Shown here in pieces: positions 1 to 9,617 of a DNA stretch of 32,144 bases. The notes under the pieces were generated by a model, which saw nothing but the letters and a program-made list of their open reading frames with translations, was not told the DNA's origin and made no database searches. The DNA is taken from positions 1 through 32,144 of the forward strand of contig SRXB01000002.1 of NCBI GenBank assembly GCA_009724975.1. The letters run 5' to 3'. The first letter of the stretch is position 1. Every line of letters begins with the position of its first letter. The position numbers were made by a program, and so were the translations under genes. Source of the stretch: a bacterium (GTDB lineage Bacteria > Desulfobacterota > Deferrisomatia > Deferrisomatales > BM512).

Positions 1-30
1 GTTATATTGATAAACAGTACTTGGCAAGGC

Positions 31-2238
31 TTATGTGCAGTGGTTGCATTCCGGGCAGATGTACGTCCAATTCCCTAATGAGTCTTTGCAGGGTGTGGCG
101 AATACGTCCTGGCCAAAACTCCGATCGACCCAGTCGAACGGGGACAAATTCGCTACCTCATCGGACGCTTTCAAAACAATGACCGGGTAGCTTTTGTGAC
201 AGTGCCCGCAGATCCTGTTCCCCCACTTCGACAGGCAACTGGGACATTCACATTCAAAGTGCCCCGTTTTCAAATTGACAGGGGTTTGGGGAGCGTTGAT
301 GCCCGTACTGCAAACCGGACATTTCAGAAGTGCTTCGAAAACGCGTACGCTTTCATCGATTTTTGTGGCAAAGCTTTCTAGTGCGTCCTTGGCCATCTGA
401 GCTTCTGAAATCTGCTTCGTTAAATCTGCCTTTTGCCTGTTCAGATGTTCAGTCTTACTTCGTGCTGTCACCGCTTCACGAAGCTTACCGGTGACATCAT
501 CCCGTTCACCTTCCAGCCTCTGCAATAAGTTATCTGCTGTCTCGACAGACTTGCTAAGGTTGAACCGCCCCATTTCTTGCTCCGTTGGGGGTCGAAGCAG
601 CGTGACGAATCCGTGCCCATTCCCGGCAAGCCACTTTGTTTCAGAAAAATGGGCAAATTCTTTCTGTGGCTCCTTAATCTGTAGCGGGAAAGAGGCGTAC
701 AGAGGCCTGAACAAGGACCACCGTATCGCCCTGGCCACGCGCTCAACGCTGCCGAGATCCCATGGCGATACTGGAAGATAACCGAGCGGCGCGATTTGGC
801 TACTTTTCAAGTCATGCTTAAGAGAGTGGATCCGCTCACTGACCGCGGTTGTCATTTTGTTGGAAGAAAAGGCTTCCGGCGATGACGGGTAGAGAAGCAG
901 CGTGCTGTCAAGGCCAGCTGATGGGCTCTCAAGTTCACCAAACAGATCGCCCAACACCTTCTCTTCCATTTGGACGAGCGAAGATCCAAGGGGCACGATG
1001 CGAAGCACTTGTTTACACCCTTGCTGCACGAGGAAGTTATCCTCCTCGTCCCACGACAGGAAACAAGAACCGCTAGGACCGGTCAATTCCAGAGAACAGC
1101 CCCGCCTGATTGCAATATCACAAGCTTTAGGCTCAAACCCCAACTGGCTGAACGCTCTTGCGGTCAGCAAAAAACAAAATTTCACTATATTCCGGAACAG
1201 TTCCTGGTACTGTCGATAAATTTCCGAAGGCGTTTGCTGCCTGTTAACCCCCAGCTTGACATACGCCTGCCAAAGCGACGCCACATGCCTGTAGTGCTCA
1301 TCGTTCGACAGGATATTCGTCATTTTGATTGACGTGCCAACGCTCGAACGACGCGGGATGGCCCGATAGAGTTCCGTGTCTTTCAGCCCAGCAACCCGTC
1401 TCTTATATGTCTCAAGTTTCTTGATCGTGTTCCTAACCTGCACAAGCCCTTCGTTGGCGTTGACCGATTTCCCCCATAGAGAATAGATCCTTCTTGCACG
1501 CCCCCAAGTGGACCCCTTGGAGACAGAAAAGGTACTATCACTAGCTTCAACGAACATTTTTTCAAGCCGGCGAAGCTCATTGATGCGGGACAGAAGATAC
1601 TCCAGGATCAGGTCAGCAAGCCTAACGCATACCCGGTTCTCGTAGATGTCCAATTGGTCATATCGAACTTGCGAAAGGATCCGCTTGGGGACGACCGACC
1701 GCAGGGTCGGCCTTTCCCAGTCCTCAGTGTGCTCCGCGAGGTAAGCCGCTGCATTGTTGGGGATTCGGCGGCTCTGTGACACGTTCACGCGCTCGATTTC
1801 GACGCGCAGGTGTGCCCTCGGTCGGCGACAGACCTCCTCGAGATGGCAGAGCTCCCTGCCGATCTCGATATCCAGAGGTCGCATCGCGACTCGCTCCGCA
1901 AGCCCTGGTACCAGTGGCGAGATTTCAAGCCAGTCGAACCAGCCGGCGCCTTGATCGACAAGTTCGGACAGTTTACATCCGATGGCATTGATACTTCCCG
2001 CCTCGATCTGTTCCGGGTACTGGCCTGTCGCATACGTTCCGGCCCCTGCCAAGCCGTCCAGCCCGGTGAGCCGCCAATCCCTGGAGAGATCGGAGACGAG
2101 AAGATCCCCATCGGCAACCCGCACGGAATTCAGAAAGACCGGTCTGTCTCCCGGGCGCAGTTGCCAACGGCCGTAGAGAACAGTGCCCTTGGGAGCCTGG
2201 TGATCGGTCCTGGTTATGCGGTCTCGGAAAAGTGACAT
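31..2238 (-). CDS. DUF2357-type protein with C-terminal zinc ribbons, McrC-like partner of the adjacent AAA+ ATPase
   Basis: This 735-aa protein is the last visible gene of the sigma-54 operon; its ATG lies only 3 bp after the stop of the McrB-like ATPase gene. Around residues 190-225 the segment YDQLDIYENRVCVRLADLIL matches the YENR signature of DUF2357 proteins, which commonly pair with McrB-like GTPase/ATPases and often carry a PD-(D/E)XK nuclease. The last ~100 residues hold several CxxC pairs (CPVC, CECPSC, CGHC, CPEC), so at least two zinc ribbons are likely. A predicted coiled coil of ~50 residues precedes them. I cannot find a convincing PD-(D/E)XK catalytic set, so nuclease activity is unproven. 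Likely role (inference): effector or DNA-recognition subunit driven by the neighbouring ATPase, as McrC is by McrB. Confidence 0.75.
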   Translation of the reverse strand: MSLFRDRITRTDHQAPKGTVLYGRWQLRPGDRPVFLNSVRVADGDLLVSDLSRDWRLTGLDGLAGAGTYATGQYPEQIEAGSINAIGCKLSELVDQGAGWFDWLEISPLVPGLAERVAMRPLDIEIGRELCHLEEVCRRPRAHLRVEIERVNVSQSRRIPNNAAAYLAEHTEDWERPTLRSVVPKRILSQVRYDQLDIYENRVCVRLADLILEYLLSRINELRRLEKMFVEASDSTFSVSKGSTWGRARRIYSLWGKSVNANEGLVQVRNTIKKLETYKRRVAGLKDTELYRAIPRRSSVGTSIKMTNILSNDEHYRHVASLWQAYVKLGVNRQQTPSEIYRQYQELFRNIVKFCFLLTARAFSQLGFEPKACDIAIRRGCSLELTGPSGSCFLSWDEEDNFLVQQGCKQVLRIVPLGSSLVQMEEKVLGDLFGELESPSAGLDSTLLLYPSSPEAFSSNKMTTAVSERIHSLKHDLKSSQIAPLGYLPVSPWDLGSVERVARAIRWSLFRPLYASFPLQIKEPQKEFAHFSETKWLAGNGHGFVTLLRPPTEQEMGRFNLSKSVETADNLLQRLEGERDDVTGKLREAVTARSKTEHLNRQKADLTKQISEAQMAKDALESFATKIDESVRVFEALLKCPVCSTGINAPQTPVNLKTGHFECECPSCLSKWGNRICGHCHKSYPVIVLKASDEVANLSPFDWVDRSFGQDVFATPCKDSLGNWTYICPECNHCT

Positions 2239-2241
2239 CGA

Positions 2242-4677
2242 TTACTCATCGTCACCGGAACCGAGGCGCCTAAGCTCGTCCGCGATGATGGCCAGGGAGT
2301 GGGTCGGCTTGCCCTTTTTATCCAGTTCTTTCCACGATTCCTGCACCAATGTCTGCAATTCGACAAGGTGCTCCATCCGGGTGTCATGCCGGTTGCGTAT
2401 CTTCCGCAGGAGCTTCGTAGCGAGGATGTGGTCTGTTGCCTCGCCCACGCTCCCTCCTGCTGCCACCACGACGGGGACGAAATCCATCATCTGTCGCTCG
2501 AGACGATTGCCCCAGCCAACCCTAAACTTCCTGCCGAGAAACTCGGCAAACTTTTCATCGAGGAACTTGTACGCGTGCGTCCCGTGCTTTCCGTTTTTCT
2601 CACGGGCCTGATCGAAGGCCCCCTTCAACGATTCGAAAGCGACCGGATTCCGGTGGTGTGGTCGTTGCGGAGCAAACTCCTCCCGGTTCCTTGGCAGTTC
2701 CATCACGTGGCCGCGGTCATATGTCTTGTCAGCAAAGTCCTTAGTCGTCTCGTCGTGATTGGCAGTGCCGACAAACCACACATTCCTCGGGATCAGCAGT
2801 GTTCTGCCATTTGTCATCAGTTTCGGTGCCGGCTCGACTGGTGCGGTCATCAGGTCAAGTTTCTGCAAATGAGGCTCCTGCTCGAGTGCCGAAAGGAGAT
2901 CAGCGAAGTATTGCTCGGGGTGTGACAGGTTCATTTCATCCAGGACGACAATGTACGGACGGCCATCATAACAGGGAGACTGTGCTTCGTAGAGACCTTG
3001 CAAAAACTCGCTTTCGTAAAACCGGCGCTCGAAGGCGTTGAAGTGACCTACCAGGTCCTGCCGATCGCGCCAACCGGCCTGAACCTCAATCAGCTTGAAA
3101 CCGGCCCCTACTGCCCGAGAGAACGCAATGGGCAGGCTGGTCTTGCCCGTCCCGCTGATCCCTTGGAGCAGGTGCAGCCGGCTCATGGCCAAGCCACCGA
3201 GAAAACAGCGAAGGTCACGAAGGGAATAGTATAGGGGATTCGAAGCATCGGGATCGCTGGCAATTCGATGCTGAAGATCCGTCGTGAATTCTGACAAATC
3301 GATCGCATCCTCTTGCAGATTGACGGAAGAGCGCAGCGCCTTGTCCTCGTCCATTTGCATCAAGGCCGGGAACGGGCTGACTCCATCCGAGCGGCGGATG
3401 CGATCTTCGACATCGGCTCTCAACTCCTCCAATGCGGCTTGGAGTAAATTGCGACTGGTTTCAAGCGCTTTTTTCTGGTCGCGCAGCGTTTCCACCTCGG
3501 TGACTGCAATCTCGCACAGTCCCAATTTCCTCTCGAGCTCCAGCTTCTCCTGAGTCAACCGATACTGCTCCCCTTCCCAGGCCTCCCTTTCTCGCTCAAG
3601 CAACGCAAGGCGCTCAACGGCAGCTAGATTCGGTCGTGCCGCCAATTGTTTTTCCAGTTTTTGGCAGCACTTTACACTCTCGTTCAATTCGGCCAGCACC
3701 TGCTCCGGAGACTTGTTCCCGAAGCGGCGGTCCGACTCCTCCCGCTCGCGAAGGATCGCGTCAAGACGGTCCCGGTCGGCCGAGGCGCTCGATAGCCGAG
3801 CGTTGAGCGCCTTGATTTCAAAGTTCAGTGCTTCTTCCCTGGCCGCCGCTCTCTGTTCCGTGCGCTGCTCCAGATTCTTCCGTTGTTCTTCGATATCTTG
3901 GCGCTCAAATTCGAGCTTCCTTTTTGCTCTCTCGATGTCAACTAGCTGAAGGTGAAGTTTTTGCTCGTTTTTCTTCAATTCTTCATATTCACTCTCGAAA
4001 CGGCTTTTCATCTCGGCCTCATTCCGGCGCAAAAGCTCCTCATGCTCTTCCATCCGGTGGGCCAAATCTCGTTCCAAGGCCAAGCGTTCTTCCGCGACAA
4101 CCTTTCGGCAGTCGCCTATTTCCTGGCGCACAAGGCGCGCCTCTTCCTCCAACAGACGAAGGGATTCGCGGCGCTCCGTTATAAAACCAGCCTCGGCATT
4201 GAGCTCGCGTTTTTTCAATGCCTCTTCCTGGTCAAGAATCTCCCTTTGCTGCGCATCCAGCGCCGTTCGTTCCTCTTTCAACTCTTTTTCCTGCCTGTCG
4301 AGCTCTCGCGACCTCTCGCGCTGCGACTTTTCCTGATCGGAAAGTTTTACGCGCTCTTTATCCAGTTCCTCCTTGAATTCATTCGCACGCTTCTCTCTTT
4401 TTCTGCACAATTCCAAGGCCTCCTGCGCCTTTCTTAGAAGCGCAGGCAAATTGGTCATCTCAGGGGTGATCGTCATAGTGGAAACGGCATCGATATCCAC
4501 ATCCGCAGCCTCGGCGATGGCTGACTCGGAGACTTCATTGACGGCTAACAACTCCTGCGATGACGGTGTCTTTGATTCAACCTTTGGAGCCGAAGGTGTG
4601 GCGCCGGAGGAGTTCCCGTTAGTGCCCACCTGCCCAACTCTGTCCCTGTTCTTGTTTTTGTTCTTGTTCTTTGACAT
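2242..4677 (-). CDS. Coiled-coil McrB-like AAA+ ATPase
   Basis: An 811-aa protein with three parts. Residues 1-70 are low complexity, opening with a KNKNKNKN repeat. Residues ~85-430 are a very long Glu/Arg/Lys-rich coiled coil. Residues ~480-780 are an AAA+ domain of the McrB/dynein-like class. Walker A is GISGTGKT (506-513), Walker B VVLDE followed by MNLSHPEQYF (577-590), and sensor 1 FVGTANHD (635-642), where McrB proteins have GTMN. I chose ATG 4677 because GGAGGA sits 7 nt upstream; a GTG at 4698 is the alternative. Next to a DUF2357 protein, it probably forms an McrBC-like motor complex. The coiled coil replaces the usual N-terminal DNA-recognition domain and may serve oligomerisation or sensing. 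Family call strong; substrate unknown. Confidence 0.85.
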   Translation of the reverse strand: MSKNKNKNKNRDRVGQVGTNGNSSGATPSAPKVESKTPSSQELLAVNEVSESAIAEAADVDIDAVSTMTITPEMTNLPALLRKAQEALELCRKREKRANEFKEELDKERVKLSDQEKSQRERSRELDRQEKELKEERTALDAQQREILDQEEALKKRELNAEAGFITERRESLRLLEEEARLVRQEIGDCRKVVAEERLALERDLAHRMEEHEELLRRNEAEMKSRFESEYEELKKNEQKLHLQLVDIERAKRKLEFERQDIEEQRKNLEQRTEQRAAAREEALNFEIKALNARLSSASADRDRLDAILREREESDRRFGNKSPEQVLAELNESVKCCQKLEKQLAARPNLAAVERLALLEREREAWEGEQYRLTQEKLELERKLGLCEIAVTEVETLRDQKKALETSRNLLQAALEELRADVEDRIRRSDGVSPFPALMQMDEDKALRSSVNLQEDAIDLSEFTTDLQHRIASDPDASNPLYYSLRDLRCFLGGLAMSRLHLLQGISGTGKTSLPIAFSRAVGAGFKLIEVQAGWRDRQDLVGHFNAFERRFYESEFLQGLYEAQSPCYDGRPYIVVLDEMNLSHPEQYFADLLSALEQEPHLQKLDLMTAPVEPAPKLMTNGRTLLIPRNVWFVGTANHDETTKDFADKTYDRGHVMELPRNREEFAPQRPHHRNPVAFESLKGAFDQAREKNGKHGTHAYKFLDEKFAEFLGRKFRVGWGNRLERQMMDFVPVVVAAGGSVGEATDHILATKLLRKIRNRHDTRMEHLVELQTLVQESWKELDKKGKPTHSLAIIADELRRLGSGDDE

Positions 4678-4699
4678 AACTTCTTCCTCCCGCTCCACG

Positions 4700-6268
4700 T
4701 CATTGAGTCAGTGGCAACTCGTAGATGTCCCTGATGATTTGATAAACGCTATCGACACCAACCTGAATCTTGGCCCGGCTTGTCGTCAGTTGACCGCTTT
4801 GCCCGAAGTGCGCTGCATCGTTGACAACATCAGTGATAGAGGCTAATCGCTCCAGCAAGTCTGGGCACCGTTTAGCTGCAGACCTTAAGGGATGGCTATC
4901 AACCCTTGCCGCCGAAAGCATGCTGACGACTATGGCTGCACGTAGCTTCCAAACCTTTCCCGATGAGGAGACAGCCTTGATGTCACTGGGTTTTGCTACG
5001 GCCAGTGAGGCCGGTAGCGGAGTGACGAACCCCATGCTCGACGCTGAAGAGTTGTAGACCTTTTTGACATACTCGGCATGCTGCCAGTTCTTCTCGTCCT
5101 TATAAAGTGCACGCCAGACCTGCTCGTCCGGGAACATCGCCAACATGTGGCCAAAAACCCCCTCCAAGACGCGGCGTGCGGCATTGAGCGTGTCTCTGAA
5201 TTTGTGTTTAGGACAGCTCTCGTCAAGTAATTCCACTTCCTGGCGGCAGCACTCCATCTCAACTACCACCTCAAAGAAAGGGAGCTGTTCTAAGGTTGCG
5301 CCGAGCCTTGAAATGGCTTTGGCGCGGGCATCAACTTCAATTTCCCGGTGCCACTTGCGTTGATCTTCCAACCTATCGCGATTTTTCTCGCCGACGAGCC
5401 TGTCCAGCGTCGTCCTTAACCCTGGGTAGTCAGGGAGTTGCTCTTCTATTCTTTTTTTCAGCCGGGCACTTACCCCCAAGCCGAAGGGGTCACAGGCATA
5501 CCAGTCCCACACATCCATTTCGGCCTGGGGCAGATAGATGTACGTATTGAGAAAGCAGGGGGTGGGCTTGTCTTCCACCATCGAAACACGGTCAAGGCAA
5601 CTGCTGCTGATAGGTGTGGAATCTTCTTCACCATCGTTCTCGCCGCGCATGTTTTCATCGGCATCCGAATAGCGCGCGGCCCGATTGTGCCGCCGGGTTA
5701 CCGTCACGATTTCAGCGGCCTCCGGCGTCTGCGGCGGGCCGAGTGCCTTCGGTAAATGCATGTAGGTCGGCTGCAAATAGGGTTTCCCCTTTGTACCAAG
5801 CACCAGAATCGGGAAGCCCTTTTCTCCGTACTGTAAATTGACACTGTCGAGCTTACTCTGCTCGACAAAGCGCGGCCAGAGTTGCCCGCTCCAGGGGTCC
5901 TGAAAGACATAGCCGACAACGGTTTTGTGATCTTCGATGGTCTCATGAGCGAGTAGATCGAGCCCCTTTTGGGTCGGTATGCCGTGGCTGTCGACAAGAG
6001 CCTTCATCTGCAGCTCGAGCATTATCTTTGCTACCAAATCCGGGTGCAGGTGGAGCCGACCGCCGACCTTTTCCCGATTCACAATACCGATGCGGCACAT
6101 CCCCAGCACCGCCTTTTGAAAGACGTTCAGCACTTTATCCCGAGGTTCAGGTGCTACGACCTGATAGCGCCAGGCGGGCCAGAGAAGGTGCTGGCGCTTA
6201 TCGAATGGAACGTGCGCTCGCGGTCGGAAGTTGTGAACGGGAGAATTACGCTGAAAGTCGAATGCCAT
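4700..6268 (-). CDS. Unknown 522-aa protein with probable winged-helix segment
   Basis: I do not recognise a named family. The start at 6268 is supported by a GGGGGGGAG ribosome-binding sequence directly upstream; a longer form from 6289 lacks this support. It overlaps the helicase stop by about 20 bp and ends 22 bp before the McrB-like gene, so it belongs to the same operon. Residues ~45-110 (VLGMCRIGIVNREKVGGRLH, then LHPDLVAKIM) look like a winged-helix domain followed by VVGYVFQDPWSGQLWPRF. The middle is charged and probably disordered around residues 190-225. The C-terminal half is helical with few invariant-looking residues. Its position between helicase and ATPase suggests an adaptor or specificity subunit (inference). 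Confidence 0.7.
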   Translation of the reverse strand: MAFDFQRNSPVHNFRPRAHVPFDKRQHLLWPAWRYQVVAPEPRDKVLNVFQKAVLGMCRIGIVNREKVGGRLHLHPDLVAKIMLELQMKALVDSHGIPTQKGLDLLAHETIEDHKTVVGYVFQDPWSGQLWPRFVEQSKLDSVNLQYGEKGFPILVLGTKGKPYLQPTYMHLPKALGPPQTPEAAEIVTVTRRHNRAARYSDADENMRGENDGEEDSTPISSSCLDRVSMVEDKPTPCFLNTYIYLPQAEMDVWDWYACDPFGLGVSARLKKRIEEQLPDYPGLRTTLDRLVGEKNRDRLEDQRKWHREIEVDARAKAISRLGATLEQLPFFEVVVEMECCRQEVELLDESCPKHKFRDTLNAARRVLEGVFGHMLAMFPDEQVWRALYKDEKNWQHAEYVKKVYNSSASSMGFVTPLPASLAVAKPSDIKAVSSSGKVWKLRAAIVVSMLSAARVDSHPLRSAAKRCPDLLERLASITDVVNDAAHFGQSGQLTTSRAKIQVGVDSVYQIIRDIYELPLTQ

Positions 6269-9200
6269 GCTCCCCCCCGCACAAATCATGGAAAGCGATC
6301 AATCCCGGAATGGCCTCAGACGCATCATTCACCGTGAGCATCCCTTCGTCACCGACAACAATCAGTAGCCTCTGTTGTCTACTCATCGCAACGCACAAAC
6401 GATTTTCGAGCATGAGATGTCCGAATTTCCTGCGAAGGGTTTTGCCCCCCCCCGAAGGAAACTCATTGCTTCTTGTCATCGAAAGGATAACAACGTCGAA
6501 TTCCTTGCCCTGGAACGCATCCACCGTTCCCACCCGCAATCTGTCCTTCAATTTCCCGTTGCTGTCCAGGAGTTCGCGCCATGCCGGAGCGACCGCAAAC
6601 GAACCGTTGTCAAGTTGTTCAGTCAACCCGTTCATGGAGAGAGCTTTGTTGATTTCATCGACCTGCGCTGAGTAAAAGCTGATGATCCCGACGGAAAGAT
6701 CCGATCGCAGCTCCAGCATGCGCTTGGTTTCCTTGGCGATCCACCTGGCCTCGACTGGACGGAACTTGCTCTGCTTCCCCTTTTCGGAGCCGGCGCTGTA
6801 AGGGATGTTCACCCAAGCCGCAACGGCATCACGGTAACGCTCCAACCCATGCACAAAGTCAGAGGCAGGGCGTCCGGAGCGGAACGACTCCCCGTGTGGC
6901 TTGTAGAACGTGTCGCTGACAAAGTCGCCAAGGATTGGGTGCATGCGGTACTGGACGTCAAGCGTGACAGTCCTCTTGATCCCATCGACTCTTTCCCTCT
7001 CGCGCATATCTTCAAAAAGGCGCCAGAACATACTCTTGCGCAGAGAGTCACGCGTCGCTTCCAGTACCGACTCCTCAAGCTGGAGTTCGACATCCGGTTC
7101 AAGAATGTGTGGGAGTTGCCTGTGGTCACCGACAAGAATGATCCTTCGCTCTGCACACGACAACGGGATCAGGAGATCGAGGGGGTTGGCTCGGGCCGCC
7201 TCGTCGACAACCACGTTTTCAAAAACGATGGAATTGGGCTCGGCTTCCCAGAGAGAGGCGCTCTCCCCCCCTTTAATGATCGACATGCGATAGCCAACAG
7301 CCTGCTGGCAGGTGGCGGCGAGAACGGCCGTGTACTCTCTGATCGAGTCGCGCATAGACTCGCTGTCGTTTTCCAAATCGTCGAGGTATTCGGAGAGGAC
7401 GACCTCTTCCCCACCGGCGGTCTGCCGCGCTCGCTGGTACAACGCCTCAACGGCTTCCACGAGAAGTGCTTGGACATCGTCATTGACTAAGCGGACCCCG
7501 AGGGGGCGTTGGTCCCCCTGCAATCGATCGAGAAGCACGCCCTTGAGTTGTTCCAGTTCCTGCAGAAATGGGGGAGGGGCATCGGGATCGGGCCATTCCG
7601 CAGCCCTCTCCAGCAGCGCGCGCTCCTGCTCATCGAGCTGGCCGTTGCTATCGATTCGGCTGAGAACCCGATAGGCACTTTGAGGACCGTCATCCCCAAA
7701 CGTTGTTGGCTCGACCCGCAGGCCGCGTACGGCCTTCATTGCGAAGTCGGTGTCTTCGGCTGCAAGCCCCCCTTTTAATAGATGCCCTTTCTGAAGCTGC
7801 AGTTGAAGGGTAAGAAAACGGTCCTTCAGCTCCGCCTGGAAATGATCACCTCCCTCACTCCTGACGGAAGCCAGGGCTTGGATCGCATCCTCCATCCCGG
7901 TCGGCGATCCAACGTATGCAGCCGCAATGTCCCTCACCCGTTTGAGGGCCTCTGTCACCGGCCGTGTCGGGAATTGCGCCAAATCAGCGCGAACCGCGTC
8001 CACACGTTCTTTTCGCCAACGTTCGAAACCATCGTCCTCTGTATCTTGCCCGCGTCTCCGGCCAACCTTGATTGCCGGCAATCCGTAGACCACGGTTCTC
8101 TCTGCGGCATTTTCAACGGCATCATGCTGGTAGCTCGTCAATAGTGTCTGCCCGGAAATCCCCCTTGATTCTTCGGCTATCTCGGCAAGCCGAGACTGCA
8201 GGGCAGCAATGACCATGGTCTTGCCAGTACCTGGGGGGCCTTGAATCAAGGCTATATCAGGTGTGTTGATAGCTACTTTCAGCGCTTCTATCTGGCGTGC
8301 CGTCGGTTCGGCACCAAAGGCTGCCTTGACGGCTCCGGATAGCGGTTGCCAAGTTTTCCCTCGGCGTTCATGAATAGGTGCGCGTTCGATGATAAGGCCG
8401 AGTTCTGGCATCCTGCACTCTGCCGTAACGATGCTTCTCAGCGCGAGTTCCCGTCTCTTCAGACGCTTTCTGTCCCCACTGAGGCTCATGAAAATGGCAC
8501 CGTCCCGGGGGGGGATGGTGTCATCGTCACCCCTAGAGGAGGACAGATCGATGGTCTTGGCATTCAGGTTGTAAGCGACAGGTTTCCCAACGAAAGCGAC
8601 TCGGCTTTTCTTCACCTCTTCGCCGGCACCATCCCTACCCCCGGAAGAGTGAAGCTCCGAGGGAGGGGCTTCGGCGACCTCAAGACTGACATCCTCATTG
8701 TCGAAAATTGCACTCAACACAGTATCAACATTGGGGGCGTCTTTGAGGCTAAAACGCCAAATGCCTTCCCGCAACAGCTCCGGCTTCCCCTTGTAGGATA
8801 GCCAGCCAAGGGCGCGAGCACGCTTTAAAATGCTCTCCCTTTCGATATGGTTGTAATCACCCCACAGTTTGAGATAGCTGCCGGCGCCTGCAACCATTTG
8901 GTCCAGCATGCTCCTGGCGGTACCACGAAACTGTCCGGCCATGGTGAGGTCGCAAAAACGGATATTCCCTTGAACGAGGATCACCGGTCTGCGTTCTTCC
9001 AACCGGTCGGAGCGTTTGCTCTGGACGATGCGCGTGACGAGAAGCCGATTCTCCTTGGTGCGGCTAACATCGATGGAGATACCGACGCCGTGAAGACGAA
9101 ATGCGGTTTTTTTCTCCCCCTGAAGGTCTGGGCTCCCGGTGAGCAAGGCCCTGATCAGCCCTCCGGGCTCGAACGGCACGAGCAAGACCCGCTCCGTGAG

Positions 9201-9617
9201 CCAATCGACAACGCCGGCGACATTGATAATCTTATCTTCCCGCCTGCGCACGTCTTCTACGACTTTATCGTCGATTCCCAAGTCGACGGTTTCTGGCCAC
9301 TCGTATCGCGCGGGGAACTCATGGATTTGTAGCGTTATCCGTCGTGTTTCCACCTTGGTGGGCAGCGCTGCAGCTACCCAGCAGATTCGCGGCAATCCTT
9401 TTGATCTCAACCGTCCGAGGGTCTCGTTGTCTCCCGGATTTTCCCCCGTTATGGAAATCGCATGATCACCGACTTTCATAAGCAGCTCATCAGTTGTTTC
9501 GTTGAAGAACAGGAAGACTTCCGTCTTGGGGCGAACCTCTAGCCCAAACGCGTCCCCTCGGGCTGGCCGCACGCCAACCGCAGTCATCCCTCCATGTGGG
9601 ACCTGATGAACGTTCAT
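6246..9617 (-). CDS. Superfamily 1 (UPF1/DNA2-like, COG1112-type) helicase
   Basis: A 1123-aa ATP-dependent helicase or translocase. All core motifs are present: Walker A GPPGTGKT (460-467), motif II VVDEAA (~803-808), motif III GDHRQLP (830-836), motif IV-like QYRMHP (889-894), motif V VGTVDAFQGKEFD (1029-1041) and motif VI RLCVAMSR (1073-1080). The first ~430 residues are an uncharacterised N-terminal region, and ~270 residues are inserted between motifs Ia and II. The reading frame extends upstream to 9776, but I placed the start at ATG 9617. There it overlaps the kinase stop in an ATGA (4 bp), the usual mark of translational coupling. A run of nine G residues lies at 6445-6453, inside the codons just before motif VI. 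It probably unwinds or translocates on the target nucleic acid of the system. Confidence 0.9.
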   Translation of the reverse strand: MNVHQVPHGGMTAVGVRPARGDAFGLEVRPKTEVFLFFNETTDELLMKVGDHAISITGENPGDNETLGRLRSKGLPRICWVAAALPTKVETRRITLQIHEFPARYEWPETVDLGIDDKVVEDVRRREDKIINVAGVVDWLTERVLLVPFEPGGLIRALLTGSPDLQGEKKTAFRLHGVGISIDVSRTKENRLLVTRIVQSKRSDRLEERRPVILVQGNIRFCDLTMAGQFRGTARSMLDQMVAGAGSYLKLWGDYNHIERESILKRARALGWLSYKGKPELLREGIWRFSLKDAPNVDTVLSAIFDNEDVSLEVAEAPPSELHSSGGRDGAGEEVKKSRVAFVGKPVAYNLNAKTIDLSSSRGDDDTIPPRDGAIFMSLSGDRKRLKRRELALRSIVTAECRMPELGLIIERAPIHERRGKTWQPLSGAVKAAFGAEPTARQIEALKVAINTPDIALIQGPPGTGKTMVIAALQSRLAEIAEESRGISGQTLLTSYQHDAVENAAERTVVYGLPAIKVGRRRGQDTEDDGFERWRKERVDAVRADLAQFPTRPVTEALKRVRDIAAAYVGSPTGMEDAIQALASVRSEGGDHFQAELKDRFLTLQLQLQKGHLLKGGLAAEDTDFAMKAVRGLRVEPTTFGDDGPQSAYRVLSRIDSNGQLDEQERALLERAAEWPDPDAPPPFLQELEQLKGVLLDRLQGDQRPLGVRLVNDDVQALLVEAVEALYQRARQTAGGEEVVLSEYLDDLENDSESMRDSIREYTAVLAATCQQAVGYRMSIIKGGESASLWEAEPNSIVFENVVVDEAARANPLDLLIPLSCAERRIILVGDHRQLPHILEPDVELQLEESVLEATRDSLRKSMFWRLFEDMRERERVDGIKRTVTLDVQYRMHPILGDFVSDTFYKPHGESFRSGRPASDFVHGLERYRDAVAAWVNIPYSAGSEKGKQSKFRPVEARWIAKETKRMLELRSDLSVGIISFYSAQVDEINKALSMNGLTEQLDNGSFAVAPAWRELLDSNGKLKDRLRVGTVDAFQGKEFDVVILSMTRSNEFPSGGGKTLRRKFGHLMLENRLCVAMSRQQRLLIVVGDEGMLTVNDASEAIPGLIAFHDLCGGEHGIRLSA

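Noticed and set aside
14..38. TTGGCAAGGC...GTGCA near the left edge as a plus-strand sigma-54 promoter.
   Set aside because: The GG to GC spacing is 14 rather than 12 nt, and no plus-strand gene follows.
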